Positions 1 through 8,095 are shown, counted from the first letter of the stretch. The stretch: DNA of 64,000 nucleotides from an uncultured Alistipes sp. (GCA_949283205.1 CASDSD010000016.1:1-64000); one strand, 5' to 3'. The notes: a model not told the origin generated them from the sequence alone. Translations and numbers: made by a program.

Positions 1-1004
1 ATGACCTCATATTTTTCAAAATCGGCATTCAGGTAGCCCAGACCGAGGTTGAAATCAAGGTTTAATGCCTTGTTCAGCCGCAGCTGGTAGCCGCCGGTAA
101 TGCCGCCGCCAATCAGGTCGCCCTGCTTGCCTGTTTCGGAGAGCTTGTAGTTGAACTCGCCCGCCTTGAACATCGCGCCGACGTACCACGCCTTCTTTTC
201 GCCGAGATACCAGCGCACTTCCGGTGCCACCTCCCACAAGGCGTAGCGGCGGTCCTTGTCGTTCCAGCTCCACGAAGTCCAGCTACCGTTCACGGCGATG
301 CCCCACGACGGGCTGATGCGCCACTCAATACCTAAATCCGGGGTCAGGGTCGCCCAGCGCAGCAGGTTGGCACGAATGGCAAAATGATAATTTTCGGCAG
401 CCTCTGTTCCCGCAGGCCGGTCGGTAAAGGTATTTTGCTGTGTTGCCGTTTGCTGCACAGTTTTTTCGGTTTCGGTCTTTTCCGCGGCGCGCTGAGCCTC
501 TTCCGCTTTGCGCTGCTCTTCAGCGCGCTTCCCGGCCTCAAGATGCCTGGCCTCGGCACGTTCCTCCGTCTCGAGGCGCTGCCGTTCCGCCACTGAAGGC
601 CCGGCGGGTACGACAATGAGAACCGTTACGATATTGCCGCCAGAGGTGTGGTTCCTCGTCGTGAAGCACGCCTCCGTGAGTTCTCCACGCAGGATCAGCT
701 CGGTCTTTACCCGGTTGGAGCGCGTCTTGGCTATGGCGAGGTTCTCGGCCGCCGTGGGTTTCGAATCACTGTAACCATCCACTTTGACTGGGATCATGCC
801 GTCGAGAATCGCGGCCCGATGCTCGGACACGCAGGCAAGCAATCGCTCCAGTTCGGCTCCGTTGCCGTTCCACGGTACATAAAACATGTCATCGTCCGCC
901 ACGAAGCGGAAGGTGAATGTAGAGTCTGCTTTTTGCTGTGCAAGAACAGGAAAAGATATTGCCGTCAGCCATAAAAACAGCGTCAGGGAAAATTTTTTAC
1001 TCAT
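1..1004 (-). CDS. DUF3575 / OmpA-like outer-membrane protein, 3' end outside window
   Basis: Reads leftwards off the window, so only the first ~334 codons are present. The protein opens with a signal peptide (MSKKFSLTLFLWLTAISFPVLA, shown here split: MSKKFSLTLF then LWLTAISFPVLA, cleaved before QQ). Residues ~25-130 resemble an OmpA-like periplasmic domain (VDGYSDSKPTAAENLAIAKTR). A charged Glu/Ala/Arg-rich coiled coil follows (~135-185), then a beta-barrel DUF3575 domain with the typical NLLRWATLTPDLGIEWRI start and alternating aromatic strands. Proteins of this type accompany fimbrial and cell-envelope loci in Bacteroidales; the exact role is unknown. It is the first of three DUF3575 genes in the window. 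Start chosen at the ATG directly before the signal peptide, 32 nt from a good promoter. Confidence 0.75.
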   Translation of the reverse strand, partial: MSKKFSLTLFLWLTAISFPVLAQQKADSTFTFRFVADDDMFYVPWNGNGAELERLLACVSEHRAAILDGMIPVKVDGYSDSKPTAAENLAIAKTRSNRVKTELILRGELTEACFTTRNHTSGGNIVTVLIVVPAGPSVAERQRLETEERAEARHLEAGKRAEEQRKAEEAQRAAEKTETEKTVQQTATQQNTFTDRPAGTEAAENYHFAIRANLLRWATLTPDLGIEWRISPSWGIAVNGSWTSWSWNDKDRRYALWEVAPEVRWYLGEKKAWYVGAMFKAGEFNYKLSETGKQGDLIGGGITGGYQLRLNKALNLDFNLGLGYLNADFEKYEV

Positions 1005-1546
1005 ATGTGGGTATTGTTTTCTTTTGTTCGTCCAACAAATGTAATGAAAAACACTCTATTGCTTCAATTTTGATGGATGATTTTGAGGCCCGGATCTCCA
1101 CAATTCGTCATATTTGTTGAATAGGCATAATGTAATTGTTGTTTAGACAATTTTTTGTCGATAGGGAACTTTTTCCCATCCCGCAAATGAAGCCCCGGCC
1201 GGACTGTTTCCGCATGACCGGCGGACAACCGACACGGCGAGATTCGAGGGAATAGTTCCCGATTATCTTCTTTTATATGCAGAAGTGGTGAGGACAGAAC
1301 AACAGATCCCGTCCACAAGAATGTCGGTGGTAATACGCTGCGATATGACGAGGACTATACCTCCATTATTTACTTCCAAGAGCGATGATGTTACCGCGGA
1401 TGGGTCTGTTCATTCATTCTGTCTACCGCCTTACATCGTCTCAGACAGTGCGGTTTGTTTGCGCAATTTTCTATATTATAATGAAAATATCGTATGCTAT
1501 AAGTTGGTTAGCAATGCAACCATAGGAATATTTATCTTAGATGCAG
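1005..1546. other. Intergenic region, no convincing gene
   Basis: AT-rich spacer between two minus-strand genes. It holds the promoter above and two similar short palindromes, GGGAA-4-TTCCC at 1164-1177 and GGGAA-TAG-TTCCC at 1248-1260. The open frames here have no recognisable signal, domain or plausible composition, so I do not call them genes. Confidence 0.5.
1036..1068 (-). promoter_or_regulatory. Bacteroidota-type promoter for the DUF3575 gene
   Basis: On the minus strand TACATTTG (1036-1043) matches the TAnnTTTG -7 element, and ATTG (1065-1068) lies about 21 nt upstream where the TTTG -33 element is expected. The -7 box is about 32 nt from the ATG at 1004. Confidence 0.5.
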
Positions 1547-1810
1547 CTATTTTGCGAAAGACTGCTTTTCACATTCTGTTTTATAAAGTTTTATAAGTTT
1601 AGGAACTTTCTGAAATATGGGGCGTTCAAACATCAAACTGGCCGCCCCAGCATATATGTCCCCTCCATCAGGCCCCTTACAAACATATGACAGTCCCATC
1701 GAACGGCTTAATGAGACTCCTTCCGGAGATAATGCCTCTACGCACCATTCCGTAATAAATATACCAGATTTTGCTAATATTTCAAGTCGTTCTAGAAATG
1801 AAATAATCAT
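1547..1810 (-). CDS. GNAT-like C-terminal half of the TIR protein, in a second frame
   Basis: Encodes 87 residues whose ATG overlaps the TGA stop of the TIR gene (ATGA, 1807-1810). The sequence continues the acetyltransferase-like pattern that begins in the TIR gene. The upstream frame ends ..LKEYRNARTLQL and this one begins MIISFLERLEILAKSG, then SPEGVSLSRSMGLSYV, which resembles the acetyl-CoA-binding helix and the LGF motif of GNAT folds. One extra base at the junction (TTATG to TTAATG) would fuse both into a single ~378-residue protein. Either this is a frameshifted gene (mutation, error or recoding), or the halves are made separately by stop-restart coupling. Composition is as AT-rich as the TIR gene. 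Family assignment is by pattern only. Confidence 0.45.
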   Translation of the reverse strand: MIISFLERLEILAKSGIFITEWCVEALSPEGVSLSRSMGLSYVCKGPDGGDIYAGAASLMFERPIFQKVPKLIKLYKTECEKQSFAK

Positions 1811-2682
1811 AATTGCAATGTCCTTGCATTCCGATACTCTTTCAAAATATCAATTTGACAAAAATATCCCTTGTAATGCCCTGGCATATCCAAATAGTTG
1901 ATATTTTTATATGAAATGGAGTCTTCTTTCAATCTTCCGCTTTTTAACAACTCAAACTCTTTATCGTATAAAGATACGAAAAACCAATGTCCTATAATCT
2001 GATTATTCGGACCCAATAATATCCGCCATGTATCTGAACTTCGTTCCATAATTTCTATGGAGTTATTGGCATCTAGTATTGAGGACGTATCATCTATATC
2101 TAAAGTAGAATAGACAATATCCATTAGCGTACTCACCATTTCCGCAAAATTCCATTCTTTTTGCTTTATGTCATTATAACCAATCAGAGAATATTTGCTT
2201 TGAGGTTTAGTTTGTATTGTAGTGTAACTTTTACCTAAGGCGCTAAAAACATATTGTCCCAGTTGTTCCAACGAAGTTTCGTTTCGTTCAAACGATTGGC
2301 AACGACGCAAAGATCTTGGCAGTTCGGATAATGACATTCCATCTATATAATTGAAAATTTTGCCATCTATTTTTATGCCATCCAAAATATCTGAACAAAA
2401 ACTATCCCATTCATACCGCACCCATTTTGCCTCCAAATGTTCACGACTTGTCCCGATTACTATAAGGACTTTAACAATATCGAGAATATCATCAATCTTT
2501 TGCTTATATACCGAAACTCCCATAGTTTTAAAAGATTCATTGCTAAAAAACACACATATCCCTTTAGCTGTAAGGAATTGGTATACTTCGTTAGCTATAT
2601 GGAAGTCTTTTGTTTCGCTTCCATCCAATTCTGTGTGCTTAAATGAGATAAACACCTCATAGAATTTTCCTTTCGTTTCCAT
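1807..2682 (-). CDS. TIR-domain protein with partial GNAT-like C terminus
   Basis: 291 residues. Residues ~7-130 form a TIR (TIR_2-like) domain: YEVFISFKHTE for strand A, ICVFFSNESF for strand B, VLIVIGTS and the WVRYEWDSF motif. TIR domains bind nucleotides and many bacterial ones cleave NAD to make ADP-ribose-type signals in defence systems. At the position where I would expect the catalytic Glu of NADase TIRs I read Tyr59, so activity is uncertain. Residues ~165-291 look like the first half of a GNAT fold (IIGHWFFVSLYDKEF, QIDILKEYRN), continued in the overlapping downstream frame. The gene is much richer in AT than the channel gene upstream, which suggests separate acquisition. It has its own likely promoter but is co-directional with the RyR operon, 78 nt downstream of it. 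Confidence 0.8.
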   Translation of the reverse strand: METKGKFYEVFISFKHTELDGSETKDFHIANEVYQFLTAKGICVFFSNESFKTMGVSVYKQKIDDILDIVKVLIVIGTSREHLEAKWVRYEWDSFCSDILDGIKIDGKIFNYIDGMSLSELPRSLRRCQSFERNETSLEQLGQYVFSALGKSYTTIQTKPQSKYSLIGYNDIKQKEWNFAEMVSTLMDIVYSTLDIDDTSSILDANNSIEIMERSSDTWRILLGPNNQIIGHWFFVSLYDKEFELLKSGRLKEDSISYKNINYLDMPGHYKGYFCQIDILKEYRNARTLQL

Positions 2683-2725
2683 GTGTACTTAAATTAATCG
2701 CCACACGATCTTTATCGAATGAGCC

Positions 2726-2733
2726 CAAACATA
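2726..2733 (-). promoter_or_regulatory. Likely -7 box for the TIR gene
   Basis: TATGTTTG on the minus strand fits TAnnTTTG and lies 43 nt from the TIR ATG, between the channel stop and the TIR start. No clear TTTG -33 box is visible. Confidence 0.4.
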
Positions 2734-2760
2734 TTATCGGATTTGTATATGATTTTGTAA

Positions 2761-4788
2761 TCATTGTTCTGCCATAAGAAATAAACACTCCGAGATGCAG
2801 CGGTCGTAACCCTTCGTCTTTTTGTTCAACTCGCAATAGGGGCGGATGTCCGTGTGGACGAAAAGTTTGTTCTTGTACTCCTTGCGAATGGCTTCGTCTT
2901 CACAGAGATTCTCCTCCTCGGGAGTCGGTTTGCGGTACCCCAGCAGGAGTTTCTCCATGTTCCAACGGTTGTGCTCCACCTCGGCCATCAGTTCTATTTG
3001 TGCCTCAGTCAGCCGCACGGGTGGTGTCGCCCCGAAGCCCAGCGAGCGCAGCTTTATATCCACCGAATCTGCGCAATAAAAGTTCGACCACTGGAGCGCT
3101 ACCGGTAGTTTATCCCATGCTTGCTGCAGTTCATGGTCCGAAGGAGCAGCCGACGGACTTGTGCCGTACTTGCCTTTGTAATCGTATATGTAGTTGACGA
3201 GTTGCGCCCGGCGGGTGTTGCGGCGGTCCAGATCGAACGAGTTTGCCAGCATACCGAATGGGAAGACGTGCGAATAGCGGTTCAGCGGCTCCTTCTTGAG
3301 ACGGTTGTTGAGCAGGTCGAGCAGCGCACTCGAGGTCTCCTGCCGCACGAAAACCGGGATATTGCGGGCATAAATGACATCGGGCAGGTAGAGCCCCATG
3401 GCCATGGCCTGCGGCGGGAAGTTCAGACAGATGGCAATAGACAGCTGTTGTCTGGGATCTTCGGCCCACTCCGCCAACAATTTTTGTACGGCCGGCGTTT
3501 CGGCACGACCCTTGATAAACTCAAACTCCACATCGAGAAAATCTGTTCGAAGCCCATAATTCCAATTTGGCGGCAGAATACGCTCATCGTCAGGATGCTC
3601 CATATCCCGGTAGCGGCTCGGCGCAAGGTCGAAATAGTGACGGTAGCGGCCGCGGAAGAAATTCATCTCCTCATCGGCCGCGGCGTCGATGAACGTGATC
3701 CGGCTTTTCAGCCGCCGGTCGCGGCAGAAGTTCGGGAAGTGGAGTAGCTGCGCCGCCTCGACACCCAAGGCCACGCCCATACGGCTCATGCCGATAATGA
3801 CCAGATGAACCATTTGGTCGCTCTCCCGTGTGATCGGCTCACGATCCAAAGCCGGGTATTCGACCTTAACGCTTCCTTCTTCGTAACACCGCTTCACCAG
3901 CAGTTTCTTGGCCCACTCCTCATAGAAATTGAAGGGGTGGAAATCAATCTGTTTGCGCCATTCTTCAGCCAAATCAGAGATCTGGAAGGCTGCATAGGTA
4001 GTCTGGTACTCGAAGAGTACCGAGACCGGGATGCGCGGGCAGTTCCGCTTCTTGCTGTGGATCTTCACTATCTTCTGCAGGGAGTCGATGTTGAGCGAAT
4101 CGTGGTCGTACTCGTTTGCCTCACCGACCAGGAAGATCTCGCGGGCCCGTGTCGTACAGAGTCTCTCCAGCTCTTCGGTCGAGTTACGCTGGGCGTGCAA
4201 CACCAGGATGCGCCGCTCCTGACTGGCATCGAGCACGGTATGTATGCGGTTACGCACCTTGGCTGCGGGCAGCACGCTTTGAATAAGCACATAGCACCTC
4301 CCATAACGGGGATCGGCACATATCTGCCGCACCAGCATCGGCACCATCTCGTCAAACCCGATGACCACGACATGATCTTCGAGCGGATATGCAATTTCAC
4401 CATCGCGGTAACGTTCAACACGCCGCTCCAACATGTTCGATACCACCGAAATTAAGAGGCCCGTAAAGAGCAGCAGACCCAGAATGGCAACTCCAAGCGA
4501 AAACCAGCGCAGTTCGGGCGTGACGTTGGCCACGCTGCCCGGATCAATGAACAGGCAGATCAATTGCAACAGACGTCCCATCGGAACGTCGTTACCGCTT
4601 ACGCCCTGCTGCGAATCGGGTGTTGCAACATCCGAAGGCTCAGGAAAGGCGAAAAACCAGCTGACCAGATAGATAACCCCGAAAAAGAGTAACAGAATAC
4701 CGACCAGCCAGGCAAACTGCGTGCGTCCACGTCCCGAGAAGGCCCGGTCGAAGCCCAGCGTAAAAAATCGTTTCAGCGAGTTCTTCAT
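2761..4788 (-). CDS. CASTOR/POLLUX-like ion channel with double RCK and C-terminal RyR domain
   Basis: 675 residues. Two membrane segments (~26-48 and ~95-117) flank a pore-like stretch LLQLICLFIDPGS. The second helix runs into ERRVERYRDGEIAYPLEDHVVVIGF, the hallmark arrangement of plant CASTOR/POLLUX and bacterial homologues. Two Rossmann RCK/TrkA_N domains follow, at ~137-330 (HVVVIGFDEM) and ~333-540 (VHLVIIGMSRMGVALG). The last ~80 residues carry a ryanodine-receptor RyR repeat (AEVEHNRWNMEKLLLGYR, then FVHTDIRPYCEL and KGYDR). Such channels are gated by ligands on the RCK ring; prokaryotic RyR domains have been proposed to sense ADP-ribose-like nucleotides. It sits in one operon with a stand-alone RyR protein (27 nt plus one small gene away) and upstream of a TIR gene, so I infer a ligand-gated membrane effector. 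Ion selectivity cannot be read. Confidence 0.75.
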   Translation of the reverse strand: MKNSLKRFFTLGFDRAFSGRGRTQFAWLVGILLLFFGVIYLVSWFFAFPEPSDVATPDSQQGVSGNDVPMGRLLQLICLFIDPGSVANVTPELRWFSLGVAILGLLLFTGLLISVVSNMLERRVERYRDGEIAYPLEDHVVVIGFDEMVPMLVRQICADPRYGRCYVLIQSVLPAAKVRNRIHTVLDASQERRILVLHAQRNSTEELERLCTTRAREIFLVGEANEYDHDSLNIDSLQKIVKIHSKKRNCPRIPVSVLFEYQTTYAAFQISDLAEEWRKQIDFHPFNFYEEWAKKLLVKRCYEEGSVKVEYPALDREPITRESDQMVHLVIIGMSRMGVALGVEAAQLLHFPNFCRDRRLKSRITFIDAAADEEMNFFRGRYRHYFDLAPSRYRDMEHPDDERILPPNWNYGLRTDFLDVEFEFIKGRAETPAVQKLLAEWAEDPRQQLSIAICLNFPPQAMAMGLYLPDVIYARNIPVFVRQETSSALLDLLNNRLKKEPLNRYSHVFPFGMLANSFDLDRRNTRRAQLVNYIYDYKGKYGTSPSAAPSDHELQQAWDKLPVALQWSNFYCADSVDIKLRSLGFGATPPVRLTEAQIELMAEVEHNRWNMEKLLLGYRKPTPEEENLCEDEAIRKEYKNKLFVHTDIRPYCELNKKTKGYDRCISECLFLMAEQ

Positions 4789-4815
4789 GGGTTGCGGTTT
4801 TGGTTGACGTGAGGG

Positions 4816-5247
4816 TTATTTGGAGGCTTTGAGATCTTTGAGATCCTTTTCCAGTTTTGCCAGCTCGATCTCCTTGCGTTTTGCTTCAATATCGAGATCC
4901 TGTTGAGCAATAACGGTTTTTTTGTCTTGGATCAGCCCTTCGCGGCGAACAGATTCTCGATAGAGTGACAGCTCTGTCTCGAAAAGTTGTTGCCTGCAGC
5001 CATCTTGAACATCCAAAAGCCTTTTACTGAAAAATCCCAACCAACAAAGGGCGCAGATTACAACCAAAGCTCCACTTCCGATTGCAATCACACCAAGGCA
5101 TACCGGCTCGTCGTGGTAAATAATCACATAGCTGATAATACCGACCAGAGCTACAAGAGTGATAATAAACATCCAGCAAAGAGTCCTATTGAGCAACTCG
5201 GCAATTTTCTTGAGTTGTTCTGCAAATTTCGACGCTATCGGTTCCAT
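4816..5247 (-). CDS. Small two-TM protein with cytoplasmic coiled coil
   Basis: 143 residues, no family recognised. Two hydrophobic segments (~24-44, MFIITLVALVGIISYVIIY; ~50-73, CLGVIAIGSGALVVICALCW) are followed by a long charged coiled coil (~75-143) ending in LEKDLKDLKASK. It lies 7 nt after the RyR gene and 27 nt before the channel gene, so it is probably co-translated with them. An accessory subunit or membrane anchor for the channel/RyR pair is a reasonable inference. Confidence 0.6.
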   Translation of the reverse strand: MEPIASKFAEQLKKIAELLNRTLCWMFIITLVALVGIISYVIIYHDEPVCLGVIAIGSGALVVICALCWLGFFSKRLLDVQDGCRQQLFETELSLYRESVRREGLIQDKKTVIAQQDLDIEAKRKEIELAKLEKDLKDLKASK

Positions 5248-5254
5248 AAAGGGG

Positions 5255-5542
5255 TTATTTGTGGATCTTGAATCCGAGTTTAAGAATCAGTTTGAGGGTC
5301 TGCACGGCGGTCTGACGGTCGTATTCACGTTCGGCATCGGGCAGTGCCTCGTATGGCACCAGGCAGGGGTGTGTCTTGAGTTTGTCATCGCGCTGCTCGC
5401 CATAAGTCCAGCCTTCGGCAATACGTCCCTGCGCCCAGACATCATGGACGTTGCGGGCCATCTCTTCGATCAATTCATCAAGCTCCTTCGGCAGTTCAAT
5501 ATTTCGCGTATCGAGCGGAGCCGGGGTATAGGTTTGTTTCAT
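5255..5542 (-). CDS. Stand-alone RyR-domain protein
   Basis: 95 residues consisting of one RyR repeat: NVHDVWAQGRIAEGWTYGEQ, then RDDKLKTHPCLVPYEALPDAE and EYDRQTAVQTLKLILKLG. This is the standard length and motif set of bacterial RyR proteins. The domain is named after the ryanodine receptor; in bacteria it has been suggested to bind nucleotide-derived ligands. The same fold is fused to the channel encoded two genes downstream, so this copy may act as a soluble sensor or regulator of that channel. Soluble, no signal peptide. Confidence 0.85.
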   Translation of the reverse strand: MKQTYTPAPLDTRNIELPKELDELIEEMARNVHDVWAQGRIAEGWTYGEQRDDKLKTHPCLVPYEALPDAEREYDRQTAVQTLKLILKLGFKIHK

Positions 5543-5608
5543 CGTTTGATCTGTGATTTTAATATATGCAAGTTACAAAATTTTATTCGAGTTTAGAACT
5601 GCTGATGC

Positions 5609-6019
5609 TCATTTATCCGGATGATTCTGTTCCTCCAGATGCTGACTGATCAGCGTCAGCAGGCTGCCGGCCTCGATGGGCTGGCCGCGCAGAATGGCAA
5701 TCTCGCTCAAAACTTGCAGAATCCCTATGCCAACTGCATCTCCGCCCTTACCCAGTTTGTTCCGGGTCTCGTAGGCAAAGCGCAGGGCTCCATCCGCCAA
5801 CGCGTAGTTCTTCATCCGGTATTGTGCCATGCCGAATAACCGCATCGCCTCCGAATAGAGCAGCGAATCATCCAGCCCCTGCCGCTCGATCCTACCCAAA
5901 AGCCTGTCGGCCATCTCGCTCGCCTCTTGATCGCGCCCGGCATCGTACAGCGCCTGCACCTCGGCCAGCATCTCGTCGTAGCCCGACATATCTACAGTAT
6001 CGTTTGTTGCCATATCCAT
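5609..6019 (-). CDS. Small helical (TPR-like) protein of the RyR operon
   Basis: 136 residues, all-helical by appearance, no signal peptide. Residues ~15-125 look like three degenerate helical hairpins in TPR style: AEVQALYDAGRDQEASEMAD, then SLLYSEAMRLFGMAQYRMKN and ADGALRFAYETRNKLG. No family assigned. It is in the middle of the RyR operon, 66 nt before the RyR gene, so a scaffold or adaptor role is possible. Confidence 0.6.
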   Translation of the reverse strand: MDMATNDTVDMSGYDEMLAEVQALYDAGRDQEASEMADRLLGRIERQGLDDSLLYSEAMRLFGMAQYRMKNYALADGALRFAYETRNKLGKGGDAVGIGILQVLSEIAILRGQPIEAGSLLTLISQHLEEQNHPDK

Positions 6020-6022
6020 CTA

Positions 6023-6121
6023 CTATTTCTCAAAATCCGCCTGACCGTATGCGCCCGGAATATCCTTGTCTCCGACCGTAAAGTGAACAACGGCCATCAT
6101 CGTGTTCTGATAGGGTTTCAT
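6023..6121 (-). CDS. Possible 32-residue small protein
   Basis: ATG at 6121 opens MKPYQNTMMAVVHFTVGDKD, then IPGAYGQADFEK, and ends at TAG three bases before the start of the next gene. The tight fit between the NYN gene (36 nt upstream) and the helical gene supports translation, but length and lack of homology keep this tentative. It could also be a decayed N terminus of the next gene. Confidence 0.3.
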   Translation of the reverse strand: MKPYQNTMMAVVHFTVGDKDIPGAYGQADFEK

Positions 6122-6157
6122 GGATTCACTTATTTAACAAGTGGATGGCACGACCAT

Positions 6158-6787
6158 TTACTCGCTCTTCACGCGGCGACACAGACGCCCGAGCAGCTCG
6201 CGGTCGGCGGCAACCAACTCGCTTAACTCAATGTGCGTGCAGGCCTCGTCCTTCAGCAACTTCGACGTGGCCGACGAGTCGCTGTCCACATCCCACGTAA
6301 GCAGCACGGCATGAATCTTCAACGCCTTCAACTTGCGGACCAGCATCTCGTGGTCGGCATCACCTGTAATGAGTACCACATAGTCGAACTTGCGGATGAC
6401 CGACAACTCGTAGGCCTCCAGAGCAAACCATACGTCGATACCCTTTTCGATAACCGTCGTCTCGCCGTCGTGCTGCACCTCGCGCAGGTGTTTGTAGTGG
6501 AAAATCACGTCGTTCTCGATCAACGCATCCTCGAACCGCCGCTCCTTGTAGAGCAGGTGCTTGTTGTTGGCATCATAGACACGGTAACGGCCACGGAAGT
6601 AGTGGCTCTCTGTAATGTGGCAGTCCGACAGGACGTGGCCGCCGATACGGGCCACCTGCTGACGCACGAGGTACATCAAGCTGCCCATGTCGATATTGAG
6701 CGATGCCTGCTGCGCAAGCGCCTCGTTCACCTTGGCGTAGTAACCTCCATCGATAAACAGACCGATGGATTGGTATGTGTTTTCCAT
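6158..6787 (-). CDS. NYN-domain (LabA-like, PIN fold) nuclease
   Basis: 209 residues. The N terminus IGLFIDGGYYAKVNEAL carries the first acidic residue (Asp13), and FDYVVLITGDADHEMLVRKLK carries the GDxD motif of NYN nucleases. A later acidic site lies in LLTWDVDSDSS. NYN proteins are PIN-like, metal-dependent RNases found in RNA processing and in conflict systems. It is the second gene of the RyR operon, so a role in RNA cleavage linked to that system is inferred. No membrane segment. Confidence 0.85.
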   Translation of the reverse strand: MENTYQSIGLFIDGGYYAKVNEALAQQASLNIDMGSLMYLVRQQVARIGGHVLSDCHITESHYFRGRYRVYDANNKHLLYKERRFEDALIENDVIFHYKHLREVQHDGETTVIEKGIDVWFALEAYELSVIRKFDYVVLITGDADHEMLVRKLKALKIHAVLLTWDVDSDSSATSKLLKDEACTHIELSELVAADRELLGRLCRRVKSE

Positions 6788-6823
6788 AGATTCTCTTGGG
6801 TATTTAGTTAACAGGTAGATTCA

Positions 6824-7513
6824 TTATGCTTCGTCCGGATCGGGCAGGCGGATGGGACGACGGCGGATCGGTGCCTCGGGATTCCGGGTCAGCGGGGTCA
6901 GAAGCCGGTATTCGTCGCCTGTCTCGTCCAGTTCTAGAATCGTCAGAGCGCAGTTCGCAGGAGAACGCATCTCCTCGAATTCCTCGACCGTCAGGTGGAA
7001 CCACCGCATGACAAAGAGCCGAATGGCCAGCGAATGGGTAATCAGCACGCAGTTGTGGGGATAGTCCTTGTCGCGGAAATCGCGGTGCAGCGAACCCAGC
7101 AGGTCGTTGATGCGGTCGTAGACATCCGTGCCAGACTCGCCGCCCGGGAAACGGTAGTAAAAGGCGCCATAGGCGGTTCGCTCCACTTTAAGCCGTTTCA
7201 ACTCCCCGTAAGTGCGCAGATAGCCCCACTCCTGCTCCCGCAGGCGCGGCTCCTCGCTGTAGCGAAACTGGCTTCGAGGAAACGAGCGCACGATATTCTC
7301 AAAGGTCGAGCGGGTTCGCCAGAACGGCGAGATGTAGAAATAGACCGATTCGTCGCCCAGCAACTCCTTCAACGCACGTCCGGCCTCACGGGCCTGCTCG
7401 ACACCCTTTGCGGTCAGTTCGATTGTATAGTCGGGCTCCGTGGCGAATTTGCTTTCGTCGTTGTTCGCATGGCATTCGCCATGCCGGATCAGGATGATGC
7501 GGCGCGGTTTCAT
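6824..7513 (-). CDS. Histidine phosphatase family (phosphoglycerate mutase-like) protein
   Basis: 229 residues. The RHG motif IILIRHGECHANND provides the phosphohistidine, and VLITHSLAIRLFVMRWF provides the second catalytic His. Arg in FWRTRSTFE and the acidic REQEWGYLR fit the family core. Substrates of this superfamily range from sugar phosphates to nucleotides. As first gene of the RyR operon it could remove or modify a phosphorylated signal. Cytoplasmic. Confidence 0.85.
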   Translation of the reverse strand: MKPRRIILIRHGECHANNDESKFATEPDYTIELTAKGVEQAREAGRALKELLGDESVYFYISPFWRTRSTFENIVRSFPRSQFRYSEEPRLREQEWGYLRTYGELKRLKVERTAYGAFYYRFPGGESGTDVYDRINDLLGSLHRDFRDKDYPHNCVLITHSLAIRLFVMRWFHLTVEEFEEMRSPANCALTILELDETGDEYRLLTPLTRNPEAPIRRRPIRLPDPDEA

Positions 7514-7525
7514 CGGTCAAAATAA

Positions 7526-7547
7526 CAAAAATATTAATTCAAATTTA
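7526..7547 (-). promoter_or_regulatory. Two overlapping candidate -7 boxes for the RyR operon
   Basis: Minus-strand TATTTTTG (7526-7533) and TAAATTTG (7540-7547) both fit TAnnTTTG in an AT-rich stretch just upstream of the ATG at 7513. The outer box gives the more plausible leader. No strong -33 TTTG is seen. Confidence 0.4.
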
Positions 7548-7680
7548 CGAAAAAATTATAGATTCCATTAATTTAAACCGGTGATTCTGATATTATCATG
7601 TATAAATGTATATGTGCTGATTTTTCTCCATCTTTGAGATCATTTACATTTACTTAACGCTATTTAACTTTGCTCATATA

Positions 7681-7910
7681 ATGAAAACTATATTATTTTT
7701 TTGCTGTTGTTTTTGTATATTGTTCCAACTTCAGCTCAGATTCAGAGATGATATACGAAGACACGTGGAGTTTTAGCTCAGTAACACCTGGTAAAAGGCT
7801 TGCAAAGGTGATTATATAATTCCGAGATGGACGAACGAGTGTTATAAGTGATTCAATAGGAGATTTTACGTTCCCCGTTGGAGAAGAATATTAGTGCGAT
7901 TTTAAGCATG
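7681..7910 (+). pseudogene. Decayed secreted-protein gene remnant
   Basis: An ATG at 7681 opens MKTILFF followed by a T7 run. As written the frame closes after 31 codons. With one more T it reads LLLFLYIVPTSAQIQR (a good signal peptide), with one less AVVFVYCSNFSS (a lipoprotein signal). Further downstream other frames contain carboxypeptidase-regulatory-like text (VISDSIGDFTFPVGEE) broken by stops. Read together this looks like the leftover 5' end of a secreted protein gene. A perfect terminator hairpin follows at 7921. Confidence 0.25.
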
Positions 7911-7920
7911 GAGACGACTA

Positions 7921-7959
7921 TTAAATCCCGGTCAATCAATCAAATTGACCGGGATTTAA
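7921..7959. terminator. Strong bidirectional terminator
   Basis: 16-bp perfect inverted repeat (7921-7936 and 7944-7959, core AAATCCCGGTCAAT) with a 7-nt loop, followed on the plus strand by a T-rich run. It lies 137 nt past the stop of the fimbrial operon (minus) and just past the remnant at 7681 (plus). Confidence 0.8.
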
Positions 7960-8095
7960 TTTGTTTTAACAATGGCGTTTGACTACCGTGTGGTTTGTGC
8001 GGCTATATTTCTCCGTTTTTGATATGGAGCTTGGCAAACCAATATAAACTACAATAAAGAATCATTTTAGTTACAGTAATCCCACTGTAAAACGA

